Positions 44,887 to 52,914 of a DNA stretch of 64,000 bases are shown here, in pieces (position 1 is the first letter of the stretch; the number at the start of each line of letters is the position of its first letter). The notes beneath the pieces are model-generated. The model did not search any database, had not been told where the DNA came from, and saw only the letters and a list, made by a program, of their open reading frames with translations. The stretch comes from Bacillus_BE sp042263505 (GTDB lineage Bacteria; Bacillota; Bacilli; Bacillales; Cytobacillaceae), in the NCBI RefSeq assembly GCF_042263505.1, contig NZ_JBHKFI010000012.1:1-64000 (forward strand). The letters run 5' to 3'. The position numbers were made by a program, and so were the translations under genes.

Positions 44887-45318
44887 TTATACACCCTCTT
44901 GATCTAATGTCGTTTTGACCAAATTGAAGAAGCTACTCATCATACGTTCTGGAACAAGGGCCAGCCCCCGTTCATCATCACCAACGATAATAAGTTTTTC
45001 CCCCGCTTCTAACTTAAATACCTCACGAGCTTTCTTTGGAATAACAATTTGCCCACGTTCACCTATTGTTGCCACTCCGAAGAAGTGTTTGCCTTTCGGT
45101 GGAATACCAAACTCGCTTTGTGCATCCTCATAATTAACTAAATTATCTAAAGTCACATTGTAAAGTTTTGCAAGCTCCATACAATGCTGAATATCAGGGG
45201 CAGATTCACCTTTTTCCCATTTGGCAATTACTTGACGCGATACATTTAAGTGCTCAGCCACTTCTTCTTGAGTAAGCTGGTAACGCGTGCGCAAACTTTT
45301 TAAATTCATATTTATCAT
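44887..45318 (-). CDS. HTH-AbrB fusion regulator of the ABC exporter
   Basis: A DNA-binding protein of about 143 residues with two separate DNA-binding modules. An XRE/Cro helix-turn-helix (TQEEVAEHLNVSRQVIAKWEKG) occupies the first 60 residues, and a SpoVT/AbrB swapped-hairpin domain (GERGQIVIPKKAREVFKLEAGEKLII) residues about 80-125. The ATG at 45318 is nine bases from AGGAGGT; the first ATG touches that site. As first gene of the exporter operon it probably controls it. Confidence 0.85.
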   Translation of the reverse strand: MINMNLKSLRTRYQLTQEEVAEHLNVSRQVIAKWEKGESAPDIQHCMELAKLYNVTLDNLVNYEDAQSEFGIPPKGKHFFGVATIGERGQIVIPKKAREVFKLEAGEKLIIVGDDERGLALVPERMMSSFFNLVKTTLDQEGV

Positions 45319-45517
45319 ACTTTTCATACCTCCTGCTTAGATTATCGAATAGAAAATTGAAAAAGTCTATCAACGCTGGTTAACATGAGTGTTAAGATTC
45401 GTTACGTATAGTCTTATCATAAGAAATTTGGACCAAAAATAACAAAAAAAGAAAGATATGATCTAAACGAAAAATAGACAGTACATTGACCAATCAAAGG
45501 TGATCTAATATTATTAA

Positions 45518-45539
45518 TTTAGACATTATACTGTCTAAA
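45518..45539 (+). promoter_or_regulatory. Putative MarR operator
   Basis: TTTAGACA-TTATAC-TGTCTAAA is a perfect 8-bp inverted repeat, ending just before the ribosome binding site of the marR-like gene. It is placed for autorepression. A further half-like TAGACAGT lies at about 45475. Confidence 0.7.
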
Positions 45540-45551
45540 AGGGGGATGCTT

Positions 45552-46106
45552 ATGGATAAATACAGAGAGCTGTTTTTAATGCAGCAAATATACGGAACAT
45601 TATTTTCTCTTGCCAATAAGATTCAGGTAAAAGGCGATAAATACTTAGAGCGCTTAACGTCAAGACAGTATATGGCAATGATGGCAATTGCTTATTTACC
45701 TGAAGATGAAACAACCTTGAATAATATTGCAAGAAAGTTAGGGACCACAAAACAGAGTGTAAAGCAGTTGATAACAATCATAGAGGATAGGGGTTACATT
45801 AACATAGTACCCAGCCAAAAGGATAAGCGTGCAGTTAATGTAAAGATTACGGAGTTTGGAAAACAGGTCTTCCTGGAAGTCACTGAAAAAGGAATATTCT
45901 TCCTGGCAGAACTTTTTGAAAATTTCTCAACAGAAGAACTGGAAACAGTGTGGGGCCTATTAAAGAAACTATACCGTTTTGACGGTGAGGAACAAGATGG
46001 TTTTGAAGAGAGTAACTTGGAAATGGATGAAAATCAAAATGACGTACAAATGAGAGTATTAAAGGAATTTGAAAGGCGAAGAAATTTAACGAAAATGGAG
46101 AATTGA
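45552..46106 (+). CDS. MarR-family transcriptional regulator
   Basis: A winged-helix regulator of about 184 residues. The DNA-binding region TTLNNIARKLGTTKQSVKQLITIIEDRGYI and wing SQKDKRAVNVKITEFG are typical of the family. The acidic C-terminal extension (EEQDGFEESNLEMDENQND) is unusual in length. The ATG at 45552 is five bases from GGGGGA; an earlier in-frame ATG lies inside that site. It is followed four bases later by a hydrolase gene and preceded by a palindromic operator. Confidence 0.87.
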   Translation: MDKYRELFLMQQIYGTLFSLANKIQVKGDKYLERLTSRQYMAMMAIAYLPEDETTLNNIARKLGTTKQSVKQLITIIEDRGYINIVPSQKDKRAVNVKITEFGKQVFLEVTEKGIFFLAELFENFSTEELETVWGLLKKLYRFDGEEQDGFEESNLEMDENQNDVQMRVLKEFERRRNLTKMEN

Positions 46107-46110
46107 AATT

Positions 46111-47082
46111 ATGAAGAATAAATCTGGAAGGTTAATTTATTTGAAAGAATATATATCTATTAATGGTATCAATCAATTTTTGTTTCACTTGGGAACAAGC
46201 TATGATAATCCAGTTATGTTGTTTTTGCATGGAGGACCCGGCTCAGCCGAATCTTTATTCACACGGGCATTTCAGGAAAAATGGGAGGAGATTTATACGG
46301 TTGTTCATTGGGATCAGCGTGGAACTGGGAAAACACTGACTAAAAATCCTGATAAGCTCCCAACTATTGATTTAATGCTAAAGGATTTGTTTGAAGTTAT
46401 CCAATATCTGAAGAAAAAATATAACAAGCAAAAAATAGTTATACTAGGTCATTCATGGGGAAGTGTATTGGGTTCTGTGTTTATCAGAAAGTATCCCGAA
46501 GAGGTAGCCTATTATATAGGTGCAGCGCAGGTTGTCAGTATGCTTGAAAATGAGCAGGTTGGTTACAACAAAGTTAAAGAACTGATTGAACAAGCAGGTG
46601 ATAAAAAATCTATGAAAGAACTTGAGTCCATAGGTGAATATCCCGGCAACAAAATAGTTTTTAACAGAGAATTTTTGAAAAAATGTAATGGGGTTAGGAA
46701 GCTTCAAGGAAAATATAAATTAGGTATGAAGATAGATTTAGAAATTTGGATAACTGTATTCAAAAGTCCGATTTTCAGGTTGTCGGATATTATCGCATTT
46801 ATGAAGGCTTTTAAAACAAATGAAAAGATTCATAATTTCCTAGGTGACTTCAACCTGTACAATGAATCGGCAGTATATAAAGTGCCAATATATTATATCT
46901 TAGGTGGAAATGATTGGCAGGCACCATATGTTATTGCTCAAAAATATTTTGAACAGATAAATGCCCCATATAAAAATATTTACGTCATTCCCAATGCAGG
47001 GCATATGACAATGATGGAACAGCCTGACCTGTTTTTTAATGCATTATTAGAAGTAAATAATATAGAAGAAAAGAATCAATGA
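46111..47082 (+). CDS. Alpha/beta hydrolase (proline iminopeptidase-like)
   Basis: A 323-residue alpha/beta hydrolase. The oxyanion region LFLHGGPGSAES, the HWDQRGTGKT motif, the nucleophile elbow GHSWGS and the late histidine in NAGHMTMMEQPD match the proline iminopeptidase branch (peptidase family S33). It follows the MarR gene by four bases, so it may act on a compound sensed by that regulator, such as a toxic ester or peptide. The acceptor substrate is unknown. The ribosome binding site is weak (GGAGAAT). Confidence 0.85.
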   Translation: MKNKSGRLIYLKEYISINGINQFLFHLGTSYDNPVMLFLHGGPGSAESLFTRAFQEKWEEIYTVVHWDQRGTGKTLTKNPDKLPTIDLMLKDLFEVIQYLKKKYNKQKIVILGHSWGSVLGSVFIRKYPEEVAYYIGAAQVVSMLENEQVGYNKVKELIEQAGDKKSMKELESIGEYPGNKIVFNREFLKKCNGVRKLQGKYKLGMKIDLEIWITVFKSPIFRLSDIIAFMKAFKTNEKIHNFLGDFNLYNESAVYKVPIYYILGGNDWQAPYVIAQKYFEQINAPYKNIYVIPNAGHMTMMEQPDLFFNALLEVNNIEEKNQ

Positions 47083-47233
47083 TAATCTTCATTTTATGCA
47101 AAAGGCAGTCATTACATAAAACAATCTAAGACATACATCAATGAAGTCTCCATTGTAGGGCTTGTTGATCATTTGATTACAGCTTTCAGGAAACAATTCA
47201 AAATTACAAAAGATTGTGAAAAGATTTACTTAA

Positions 47234-47274
47234 AGTAAACTAGCTAATCGAGGCTCCTTGTTATTCCATTAAAG
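47234..47274 (+). repeat. 41-bp imperfect direct repeat, copy B
   Basis: The second copy of the sequence at 42893-42933 (37 of 41 bases identical), 4.3 kb away in the same orientation. Confidence 0.8.
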
Positions 47275-47297
47275 GAAGCATTTGCTGTACAACAATT

Positions 47298-47348
47298 AAA
47301 AGGGGGAAACATATAATACATGACTAATATGTTTCCCCCTTTATTTTT
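47298..47348 (+). terminator. Rho-independent terminator
   Basis: AAAGGGGGAAACATA pairs with TATGTTTCCCCCTTT and a T-rich tail follows. It is the first terminator past the hydrolase gene. Confidence 0.88.
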
Positions 47349-47532
47349 TATGAATTTCTACGATTTAGGTCTTAATCATAGAACAATGATCATTATTTTT
47401 TATAAAACTATTCGAGGTAGGAAGAAAAGGTAACTGGATTTAGTGAAAAAACGAATCATTCTATCAAATTGTATAACCTGTATATATGGCTTAATTATAG
47501 CGTATTTTCAAAAATATAAATATCACGATATA

Positions 47533-47560
47533 TTTACTAAACAATACATCTTTGTATAAT
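47533..47560 (+). promoter_or_regulatory. Promoter of the yjdF riboswitch transcript
   Basis: TTTACT (47533-47538), a 16-base spacer and TATAAT (47555-47560) precede the aptamer by six bases, as expected for a sigma-A promoter. Confidence 0.75.
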
Positions 47561-47566
47561 AAATAT

Positions 47567-47655
47567 AGAATGAAAAAACACGATTCGGTTGGCAGTCCGA
47601 ATACAGCAGACTTTGCTGTCAGTAGCCTTCCCCTCCTCGGGATGTCCATCATTCT
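47567..47655 (+). ncRNA. yjdF RNA motif riboswitch
   Basis: The outer helix pairs AGAATGA (47567-47573) with TCATTCT (47649-47655). Inside are the ATTCGG/CCGAAT and ACAGCA/TTGCTGT helices and the conserved CAGTAGCCTTCCCC and GGGATGTCCATCATTCT blocks. This RNA class is known to respond to azaaromatic compounds. CCCCTCCTC in its loop is complementary to the downstream GAGGAGG ribosome binding site, suggesting translational control. Confidence 0.9.
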
Positions 47656-47680
47656 AAATTTTTATAGAGGAGGGCCTACA

Positions 47681-48094
47681 ATGAAACTAACCATTTATTA
47701 TGATGGCCAATTTTTTGTAGGGGTCATTGAAGTTGTATCTGGAAATACTCTGAAAGCCTATCGATATGTTTTTGGTGCTGAACCAAATGATCAAGAAGTC
47801 TTGGTGTTTGTTCATAGGGATTTGCAGCGATTTATGGAAATGCATGACCAAGAAGGGATTGCTATCCCAGGTGAACCATTGAAGAAGGTAAATCCTAAAA
47901 GACTTCAAAGAATCGTTTCAAAGGAAATGAAGCGGCAAAAAATTTCTACTAAAGCACAAAAAGCGATAAGTAAGGAATACGAACAACGAAAGAAGCAGAA
48001 CAAGAGTCAGAATAAGCACCTTAAAGATGAGCTTAAGAAGTTTAAAAGAGAGCAGAAAATCCGAAAGGCGAAAATTAAACATCGGGGTAAGTAG
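47681..48094 (+). CDS. yjdF: YjdF family protein (DUF2992)
   Basis: A protein of about 137 residues. The N-terminal half (MKLTIYYDGQFFVGVIEV, GAEPNDQEVLVFVHRDL) is the YjdF domain; the C-terminal 55 residues are strongly basic and helical (KEYEQRKKQNKSQNKHLKDE), suggesting nucleic acid or ribosome contact. The ATG at 47681 is directly preceded by GAGGAGGGCCTACA; the longer frame would run through the riboswitch. The family is linked to tolerance of toxic aromatic compounds by its riboswitch, but its molecular activity is unknown. Confidence 0.9.
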   Translation: MKLTIYYDGQFFVGVIEVVSGNTLKAYRYVFGAEPNDQEVLVFVHRDLQRFMEMHDQEGIAIPGEPLKKVNPKRLQRIVSKEMKRQKISTKAQKAISKEYEQRKKQNKSQNKHLKDELKKFKREQKIRKAKIKHRGK

Positions 48095-48103
48095 GATACA
48101 CTT

Positions 48104-48132
48104 AAGAACTGGCTTTTTTTCAAGCCAGTTCT
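48104..48132 (+). terminator. Terminator of yjdF
   Basis: AGAACTGGCTT pairs with AAGCCAGTTCT around a T/C loop; a wider CTTAAG/CTTAAG pairing flanks it. Confidence 0.75.
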
Positions 48133-48170
48133 ATTCTTAAGTAGATTTACTTTAGTATGGGGTGAGTACA

Positions 48171-48746
48171 ATTACGAATGTTTGTATAGTAAGACATGGG
48201 GAAACAGATTGGAATGTGCTAGGAAAAATCCAAGGGAAAACGGATATCGCTTTAAATCAAAATGGAATTCGGCAATCAGAGGAATGCAGGGAATTTTTAA
48301 AATTATCGCAGTGGGATCTCATGATTACAAGCCCATTGAAACGAGCAAAGCAAACAGCCATGATTATCAATGAAGAGTTAAATCTTCCATTGTTTGAGAT
48401 GGAAGAGTTCATGGAGCGATCCTTTGGAGATGCTGAAGGGAAAACGCTAGCTGAGAGGCAGGCTTTATATCCAGATGGAGAATATCCCAATCAAGAAGAA
48501 CGGAACAAGTTCCATCATCGCGTTATGACGGGACTAACGAAAATTCATCAAAGATTTCAAGATAGTCAAGTTTTGCTTATTGCACATGGCGCAGTGATTA
48601 ATGCCATTTTAGCGAACCTGTCAAATGAAGAAATTGGTTTTGAAGAAACTAGGTTAGTTAATGCTTGTATTAACAATATTTTCTATCATGAGGAACAATG
48701 GATGATTAACAATTTTAATCAGACCTCTCATCTTTCTCGGGTATAG
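48171..48746 (+). CDS. Histidine phosphatase (PhoE/YhfR-like), ATT start
   Basis: A 191-residue phosphoglycerate-mutase-like phosphatase. The catalytic RHGETDWN at the N-terminus and the second histidine in LIAHGAVI mark the histidine phosphatase superfamily; it resembles B. subtilis PhoE (YhfR), a broad-specificity phosphatase. In that protein the chain begins M-T-x-V-C-x-VRHGETDWN. Here the matching first codon is ATT at 48171, with GGGGTGA five bases upstream. The GTG at 48162 lies inside that ribosome binding site. I therefore propose an ATT start; the GTG start would add three residues. Confidence 0.85.
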   Translation: MTNVCIVRHGETDWNVLGKIQGKTDIALNQNGIRQSEECREFLKLSQWDLMITSPLKRAKQTAMIINEELNLPLFEMEEFMERSFGDAEGKTLAERQALYPDGEYPNQEERNKFHHRVMTGLTKIHQRFQDSQVLLIAHGAVINAILANLSNEEIGFEETRLVNACINNIFYHEEQWMINNFNQTSHLSRV

Positions 48747-49047
48747 GTTAAATTTTTTCGCATTCTTTGATGCTATTATGAAGAGAAAAAATGTTGAAAT
48801 GCGGCACCAAGTTTATTTAATTAGTTATTTCTTTTTGCTAATTAGAGATGTGTTTCAAAAATTAATTTTGGCCCTTTAAATAAATGTGATCTTTTGATCG
48901 TAATTATCCTTAAATAATAATGTTAGCTTTTATTGATTAGAATAAGGATAGGCTTCTTCTATTTATATCAAAATGTGTCATACAATAAAACACATTCTGC
49001 CATAATGATTCGAGTAAGGAAACAAAAAGAAAAAGGAGACGGTTTAA
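48747..49047. other. Intergenic region before the DUF456 gene
   Basis: No gene was found in this 300-base AT-rich stretch. It presumably carries the DUF456 gene promoter; no element was identified firmly. Confidence 0.4.
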
Positions 49048-49533
49048 ATTCTTAATATTATATTTTGGGTGATTATCATTGCCTGTTTCATCTTAAGCTT
49101 TGTAGGACTCGTCTATCCCATTATTCCATCGGTTTTCATGATTTGGATAGGAGTTGCGATTTTTCATTTTGGAATCAATTCAAATGAACTTTCATGGATT
49201 TCTTTTACCATGCTTCTATTATTAACGATCTTATTATTTGTTGCGGATTATCTGGCGAATCTGCATTTTGTCGATAAAGCTGGAGGGTCCAAATGGGGGA
49301 TGAGAGCAGCTACGATAGGGTTAATTGTTGGTAGTTTTATTATTCCTCCATTTGGCGTCATCATTATCCCATTTGTTCTAGTGCTGCTGGCTGAAATGAT
49401 TCAGAAGAAGCCATTTATTGAATCCTTTAAAGTGGCCTTTGCAACCCTTATTGCTTTTTTAAGTGGAACATTTGCCAAAGCCATCATTCAGTTAATCATG
49501 ATTGTTGTTTTTGTTTTGGATGTCATCTTTTAG
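49048..49533 (+). CDS. DUF456 membrane protein (YqgC-like), ATT start
   Basis: A 161-residue membrane protein of the DUF456 family (B. subtilis YqgC), with about four helices and the family motif LSFVGLVYPIIPSVFMIW. The first ordinary start codon is a GTG at 49069 with no ribosome binding site. Seven codons earlier an in-frame ATT at 49048 has AAAAGGAG nine bases upstream and gives the usual family N-terminus (x-LNIIFWVIIIACF). The gene probably starts with ATT. A partial duplicate of its 3' end lies at 42927-43034. Function unknown. Confidence 0.82.
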   Translation: MLNIIFWVIIIACFILSFVGLVYPIIPSVFMIWIGVAIFHFGINSNELSWISFTMLLLLTILLFVADYLANLHFVDKAGGSKWGMRAATIGLIVGSFIIPPFGVIIIPFVLVLLAEMIQKKPFIESFKVAFATLIAFLSGTFAKAIIQLIMIVVFVLDVIF

Positions 49534-49673
49534 GAATGTTCATGATTCGGGAAAATTCTGATCACATTTTTCAGCGTGGGTCGTACTAAGTATTTTTAGA
49601 AGAGCATTTTCATAAATGATAAGAATTTTGTAGGATATTTTTTCATTCTTTTTAGAAAATGGATAGTCAAAAT

Positions 49674-49711
49674 AAGGTGAATGGTCAGTTATATAGATTA
49701 TTCACCTTTTT
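49674..49711 (+). terminator. Rho-independent terminator
   Basis: AAGGTGAAT pairs with ATTCACCTT, followed by T. It lies about 140 bases past the DUF456 gene. Confidence 0.78.
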
Positions 49712-49820
49712 ATTTCTCAAATTCCGGAAAATCATAAAACAGTAATATGGAAAATTGTGTTAAGGTTAAATTAATAAACTTGAACTGTACATAGAAATAG
49801 AAAACAAGGGGGGGAGAAAG

Positions 49821-50486
49821 TTGTTTGTGTATATGTACTTAATCGGATTATTAATTGGCCTTGGTGTATATGGGTTAACTTATCTTTTTGCTAAAAATGT
49901 AGCCAATAAAAAAAGAGTTTTAACTGTCGTTATTATTTCAGCACTCCTATTTTTTGTGAGTATAACGATTATTGGAGGATTTGAAGGAATGCCTTTTGGT
50001 GTGTTAAGCTTGGGGATTTTTACAATTGCTCTTTTGCTCGCTTTCTTTGGCAAAAGTACTTTGTGGAAAAAGCTGGTCTACACCATTGTTCTTTTGTTTG
50101 TTGGTAGTTACTGTGTATTCATGTATTTGAATCAGGTTGATTACTGGGTCATTAAAAAAATGAATTATGCATCTGGTAATGATATTGAATATTATTATGA
50201 AAAACTTCAGGAGGAAACGAAAATAAAGGGGTATAAAACTTTTACTATATCAGAAGGTAATCAAGCAGTAGTGCTGTCCTTAGGAGAAAAAATGGCTGGT
50301 AATAATATAGAGGTTTTGGATGTTAAGGAAGAATACGGAACAACAGTTTTCAAAATAAGAACCTTCTATAATCAATCATCTGAAAAAAATCCAACGGTTA
50401 TGATTGGGCTGGATCGGTTACAGCCAGAAATTAATATTATTGATACGGATGGTACTTTTTATGAAAAGGTACCAAAAACCGAATAG
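49821..50486 (+). CDS. Membrane protein with C-terminal soluble domain
   Basis: A 221-residue protein with four N-terminal hydrophobic segments (to about residue 105) and a soluble C-terminal domain of about 115 residues. The membrane part resembles YesK-like small membrane proteins; the soluble part is not recognised. The TTG at 49821 follows GGGGAG by four bases; the GTG two codons later has longer spacing, so the exact start is uncertain. Function unknown. Confidence 0.65.
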   Translation: MFVYMYLIGLLIGLGVYGLTYLFAKNVANKKRVLTVVIISALLFFVSITIIGGFEGMPFGVLSLGIFTIALLLAFFGKSTLWKKLVYTIVLLFVGSYCVFMYLNQVDYWVIKKMNYASGNDIEYYYEKLQEETKIKGYKTFTISEGNQAVVLSLGEKMAGNNIEVLDVKEEYGTTVFKIRTFYNQSSEKNPTVMIGLDRLQPEINIIDTDGTFYEKVPKTE

Positions 50487-50500
50487 GTCATTATAATGTA

Positions 50501-50529
50501 GGGTCTGCTTGAATGGATCAAGCAGGCCC
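50501..50529. terminator. Hairpin between convergent genes
   Basis: GGGTCTGCTTGA pairs with TCAAGCAGGCCC. There is no long T run; it probably serves both converging genes. Confidence 0.6.
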
Positions 50530-50543
50530 AAAATCTTTGCCAA

Positions 50544-51086
50544 TTAACCTTTTAATATATGATTCATCTGAGCAGCTGAAAATAAGGCTTCTTTGTCCAG
50601 TAATATATCTCCCGGCTTATTTCCTCTTCCAAGAATATATCCGTCAAAATTCATTTTCATAAAGTCAAAAATATATTGAAATTGCTGGATAAGAGGCAGC
50701 CCTTTTATCGCTGGATCATCTCCACCAACAGCCAATACAAAGGCTTTTTTTGCAGCCATTTTTTCTTTAAAATCAGGATACTTTGGATCTCTTAAGGATT
50801 GTGACCAACGATCGATGAAATTTTTCATCGTTCCGGACATGCTATACCAATAAATGGGAGTTGAAAACAATAGAATATTATGAGGAAGGATTCGGTCAAT
50901 GATGGCATTATAATCATCCTGTCTGTCCTGAAAACCTTGTTCTGTATGGCGCATATCCATAATTGCTTCAATGTTATAATCTCTTAAGAAGATTTTTTCC
51001 GTTTTAATTCCTTGAATGGCATGTTCGGTTAGTATTTCTGAATTGCTATTTTTACGAGTTCCCCCATAGATAACGGCAATTGACAT
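50544..51086 (-). CDS. NAD(P)H-dependent FMN reductase (flavodoxin fold)
   Basis: A 180-residue flavodoxin-like oxidoreductase. The phosphate loop GGTRKNSNSE near the N-terminus, STPIYWYSMSGTMKNFIDRW (flavin-binding) and AVGGDD regions match the NADPH-dependent FMN reductase/iron-sulfur flavoprotein-like family. The gene is divergent from a LysR regulator with a palindromic operator between, an arrangement common for LysR targets. Substrate unknown; quinone or azo-compound reduction is typical of relatives. Confidence 0.85.
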   Translation of the reverse strand: MSIAVIYGGTRKNSNSEILTEHAIQGIKTEKIFLRDYNIEAIMDMRHTEQGFQDRQDDYNAIIDRILPHNILLFSTPIYWYSMSGTMKNFIDRWSQSLRDPKYPDFKEKMAAKKAFVLAVGGDDPAIKGLPLIQQFQYIFDFMKMNFDGYILGRGNKPGDILLDKEALFSAAQMNHILKG

Positions 51087-51168
51087 TTTCGCTTCACCTT
51101 CGTTTTTTATTATTTGTTCCTTGATTGCTTCTATTTTATAATGAAAATATAAATCGATAAAGGCGATT

Positions 51169-51191
51169 ATTTCGATTTTATCAATCGAAAT
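51169..51191. promoter_or_regulatory. Putative LysR operator
   Basis: ATTTCGATT-TTATC-AATCGAAAT is a perfect 9-bp inverted repeat in the divergent promoter region, with a T-N11-A core as expected for LysR-type regulators. Confidence 0.75.
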
Positions 51192-51215
51192 TTGTGATTA
51201 TAAGAGGCGGGAAAA

Positions 51216-52109
51216 TTGGAAACGAAGCAATTGCAAACTTTCATTAGCGCGGCGGAAAGTCTAAATTTTACTCAGACAGCGAAGAAATTAAATTTTGCTC
51301 AATCAAGTGTAACGGCCCAAATCAAAGCACTTGAAAAAGAGGTGGGGCAACCATTATTCGAGCGTCTAGGAAAAAGATTAGTGTTAACAGAAGCAGGAAA
51401 TCAGTTTAAACAATATGCAGAAAAAATGCTTCAATTATGTGAAGAGGCAATGATGGCGGTAAATGGAGAAGAGGAATTGGCGGGAACTTTGACCATTGGG
51501 GCACAAGAGAGTCAGTGTACCTATCGGCTTCCACCGATTCTGAAGAAATTTAAGGAGCAATTTCCACATGTAAAGCTTGTTTTTAAACCAGCTCATTCAG
51601 ATGAAATGGCAAGAAAACAATTGATGGATGGAGTCCTAGATGTCGCTTTTATTATGGATGTAAGGAAAGATGAGGGTTCATTAAGAATGGAGCAGCTGAT
51701 TAAGGAGGAGTTGCTCTTGGTAGCTGCATCTAATCATGTAGCTTCAGTGAATTCTTCCAATGATTTAGAGCATGAAACCCTTTTACTAACAGAAACTGGG
51801 TGCTCATACCGAAATATCTTTGAGGATTTGATTTTGTCTGCTGGAGTTTATCCTGTAGATAAAATTGAATTTGCGAGCATTGAGGCGATTAAACAATGTG
51901 TGATCGCAGATCTTGGCATTGCATTGTTGCCTAAAATGGTCGTGGAGAAGGATATTCAAGAGGGGAAAATGAAGGAATTGTCTTGGAGGCCAGTAACAGA
52001 CCCTTTATTTACGCAAATTGCCTGGCATAAGGATAAATGGATAACTGCACCTTTAGAGGCATTTATTGATCTAACACGACAGACATTTTCAGTGAAAAAT
52101 TCAATTTAA
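51216..52109 (+). CDS. LysR-family transcriptional regulator
   Basis: A 297-residue LysR regulator. The winged helix (LQTFISAAESLNFTQTAKKLNFAQSSVTAQIKALEKEVG) is followed by a two-lobed effector domain (from about residue 90). The start is TTG, with GAGGCGGG six bases upstream. It is divergent from the FMN reductase gene and shares the operator at 51169, so it most likely controls that gene and itself. The effector is unknown. Confidence 0.9.
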   Translation: METKQLQTFISAAESLNFTQTAKKLNFAQSSVTAQIKALEKEVGQPLFERLGKRLVLTEAGNQFKQYAEKMLQLCEEAMMAVNGEEELAGTLTIGAQESQCTYRLPPILKKFKEQFPHVKLVFKPAHSDEMARKQLMDGVLDVAFIMDVRKDEGSLRMEQLIKEELLLVAASNHVASVNSSNDLEHETLLLTETGCSYRNIFEDLILSAGVYPVDKIEFASIEAIKQCVIADLGIALLPKMVVEKDIQEGKMKELSWRPVTDPLFTQIAWHKDKWITAPLEAFIDLTRQTFSVKNSI

Positions 52110-52123
52110 CATGGAGGATGTAG

Positions 52124-52873
52124 ATGAAAAAAACAATCAGGGTATTGTTTGCAGTACTTGGGGCTTTAAGTATCATTTATGCTACCGTATCATTGGGGAA
52201 AAGTCGATTAAATACGGGAGTTCTTGCTTTTTTCGTAGTGGGTGGTCTCTTTGTGATAGCTGCCGCCTTTTATCCAGCGATTTTTCAGTTTTTTCATAAA
52301 AGGAAGAAGCTTAAAATAACCGTGTTGACTCTTATTTCAATTGGATTGATCTGTTCAGTTGTCTTAGAGTCTTTTATTCTATTTGGAATAAAGGATCAGC
52401 ATCCTAAGCAGGTTGATGCTATTGTTGTTTTGGGGGCAGGGGTACGAGAAGGAACACCTTCACCAGTTTTGAAGTTAAGATTAAAAAAGACGGTAGAGGT
52501 ACATCGAAAATATAAAAATGCGATGATTTATGTAACCGGTGGATTAGATACAGGTGAAGAAAAAACAGAAGCGAAAGTAATGAAGGAATATCTTGTGGAA
52601 CATGGAGTCAAATCAAACTTGATTGTAATGGAAGATAAGGCTACTAGTACTGAAGAGAACTTTAAATTCACCAAAAAAATGATGTCTCCTATTCAGCGGA
52701 AAATAATGGTTGTGACAAGTGATTTTCATATGTATCGAGCAAAGTATTATGCGAAGAAGGTTGGTTTTGATCCATACAGTGCTAGCTCGGGGATTCAATT
52801 GAGCATTGTTCCCTTAACACATATTAGAGAAATATTGGCAATTGGTTATATGCTGGCGAGAGATGGTTTGTAG
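52124..52873 (+). CDS. YdcF/SanA-like DUF218 membrane protein
   Basis: A 249-residue protein with three N-terminal membrane segments (to about residue 90) and a DUF218 domain beginning DAIVVLGAGVREGTPSPVL, then VTGGLDTGE and a VTSDFHMYRA motif. Relatives (ElyC, SanA, YdcF) act at the cell envelope, possibly in lipid-carrier or glycan metabolism. It is 14 bases after the LysR gene and likely co-transcribed. GGAGG precedes the ATG. Confidence 0.85.
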   Translation: MKKTIRVLFAVLGALSIIYATVSLGKSRLNTGVLAFFVVGGLFVIAAAFYPAIFQFFHKRKKLKITVLTLISIGLICSVVLESFILFGIKDQHPKQVDAIVVLGAGVREGTPSPVLKLRLKKTVEVHRKYKNAMIYVTGGLDTGEEKTEAKVMKEYLVEHGVKSNLIVMEDKATSTEENFKFTKKMMSPIQRKIMVVTSDFHMYRAKYYAKKVGFDPYSASSGIQLSIVPLTHIREILAIGYMLARDGL

Positions 52874-52914
52874 AGTTTGATTAGGATAAAATAGCAGAAA
52901 AAGGATGGAAAAAT

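Larger units (their letters stand above)
47083..47532. other. Gene-free stretch with repeat B and terminator
   Basis: It contains repeat copy B (47234-47274) and a terminator (47298-47348). A 30-codon open run at about 47145-47240 (SIVGLVDHLITAFRKQF) without a start may be a gene tail. Nothing else was recognised. Confidence 0.45.

Noticed and set aside
47552..47680. Long N-terminus for YjdF
   Set aside because: It translates the riboswitch aptamer; GAGGAGG marks the ATG at 47681.
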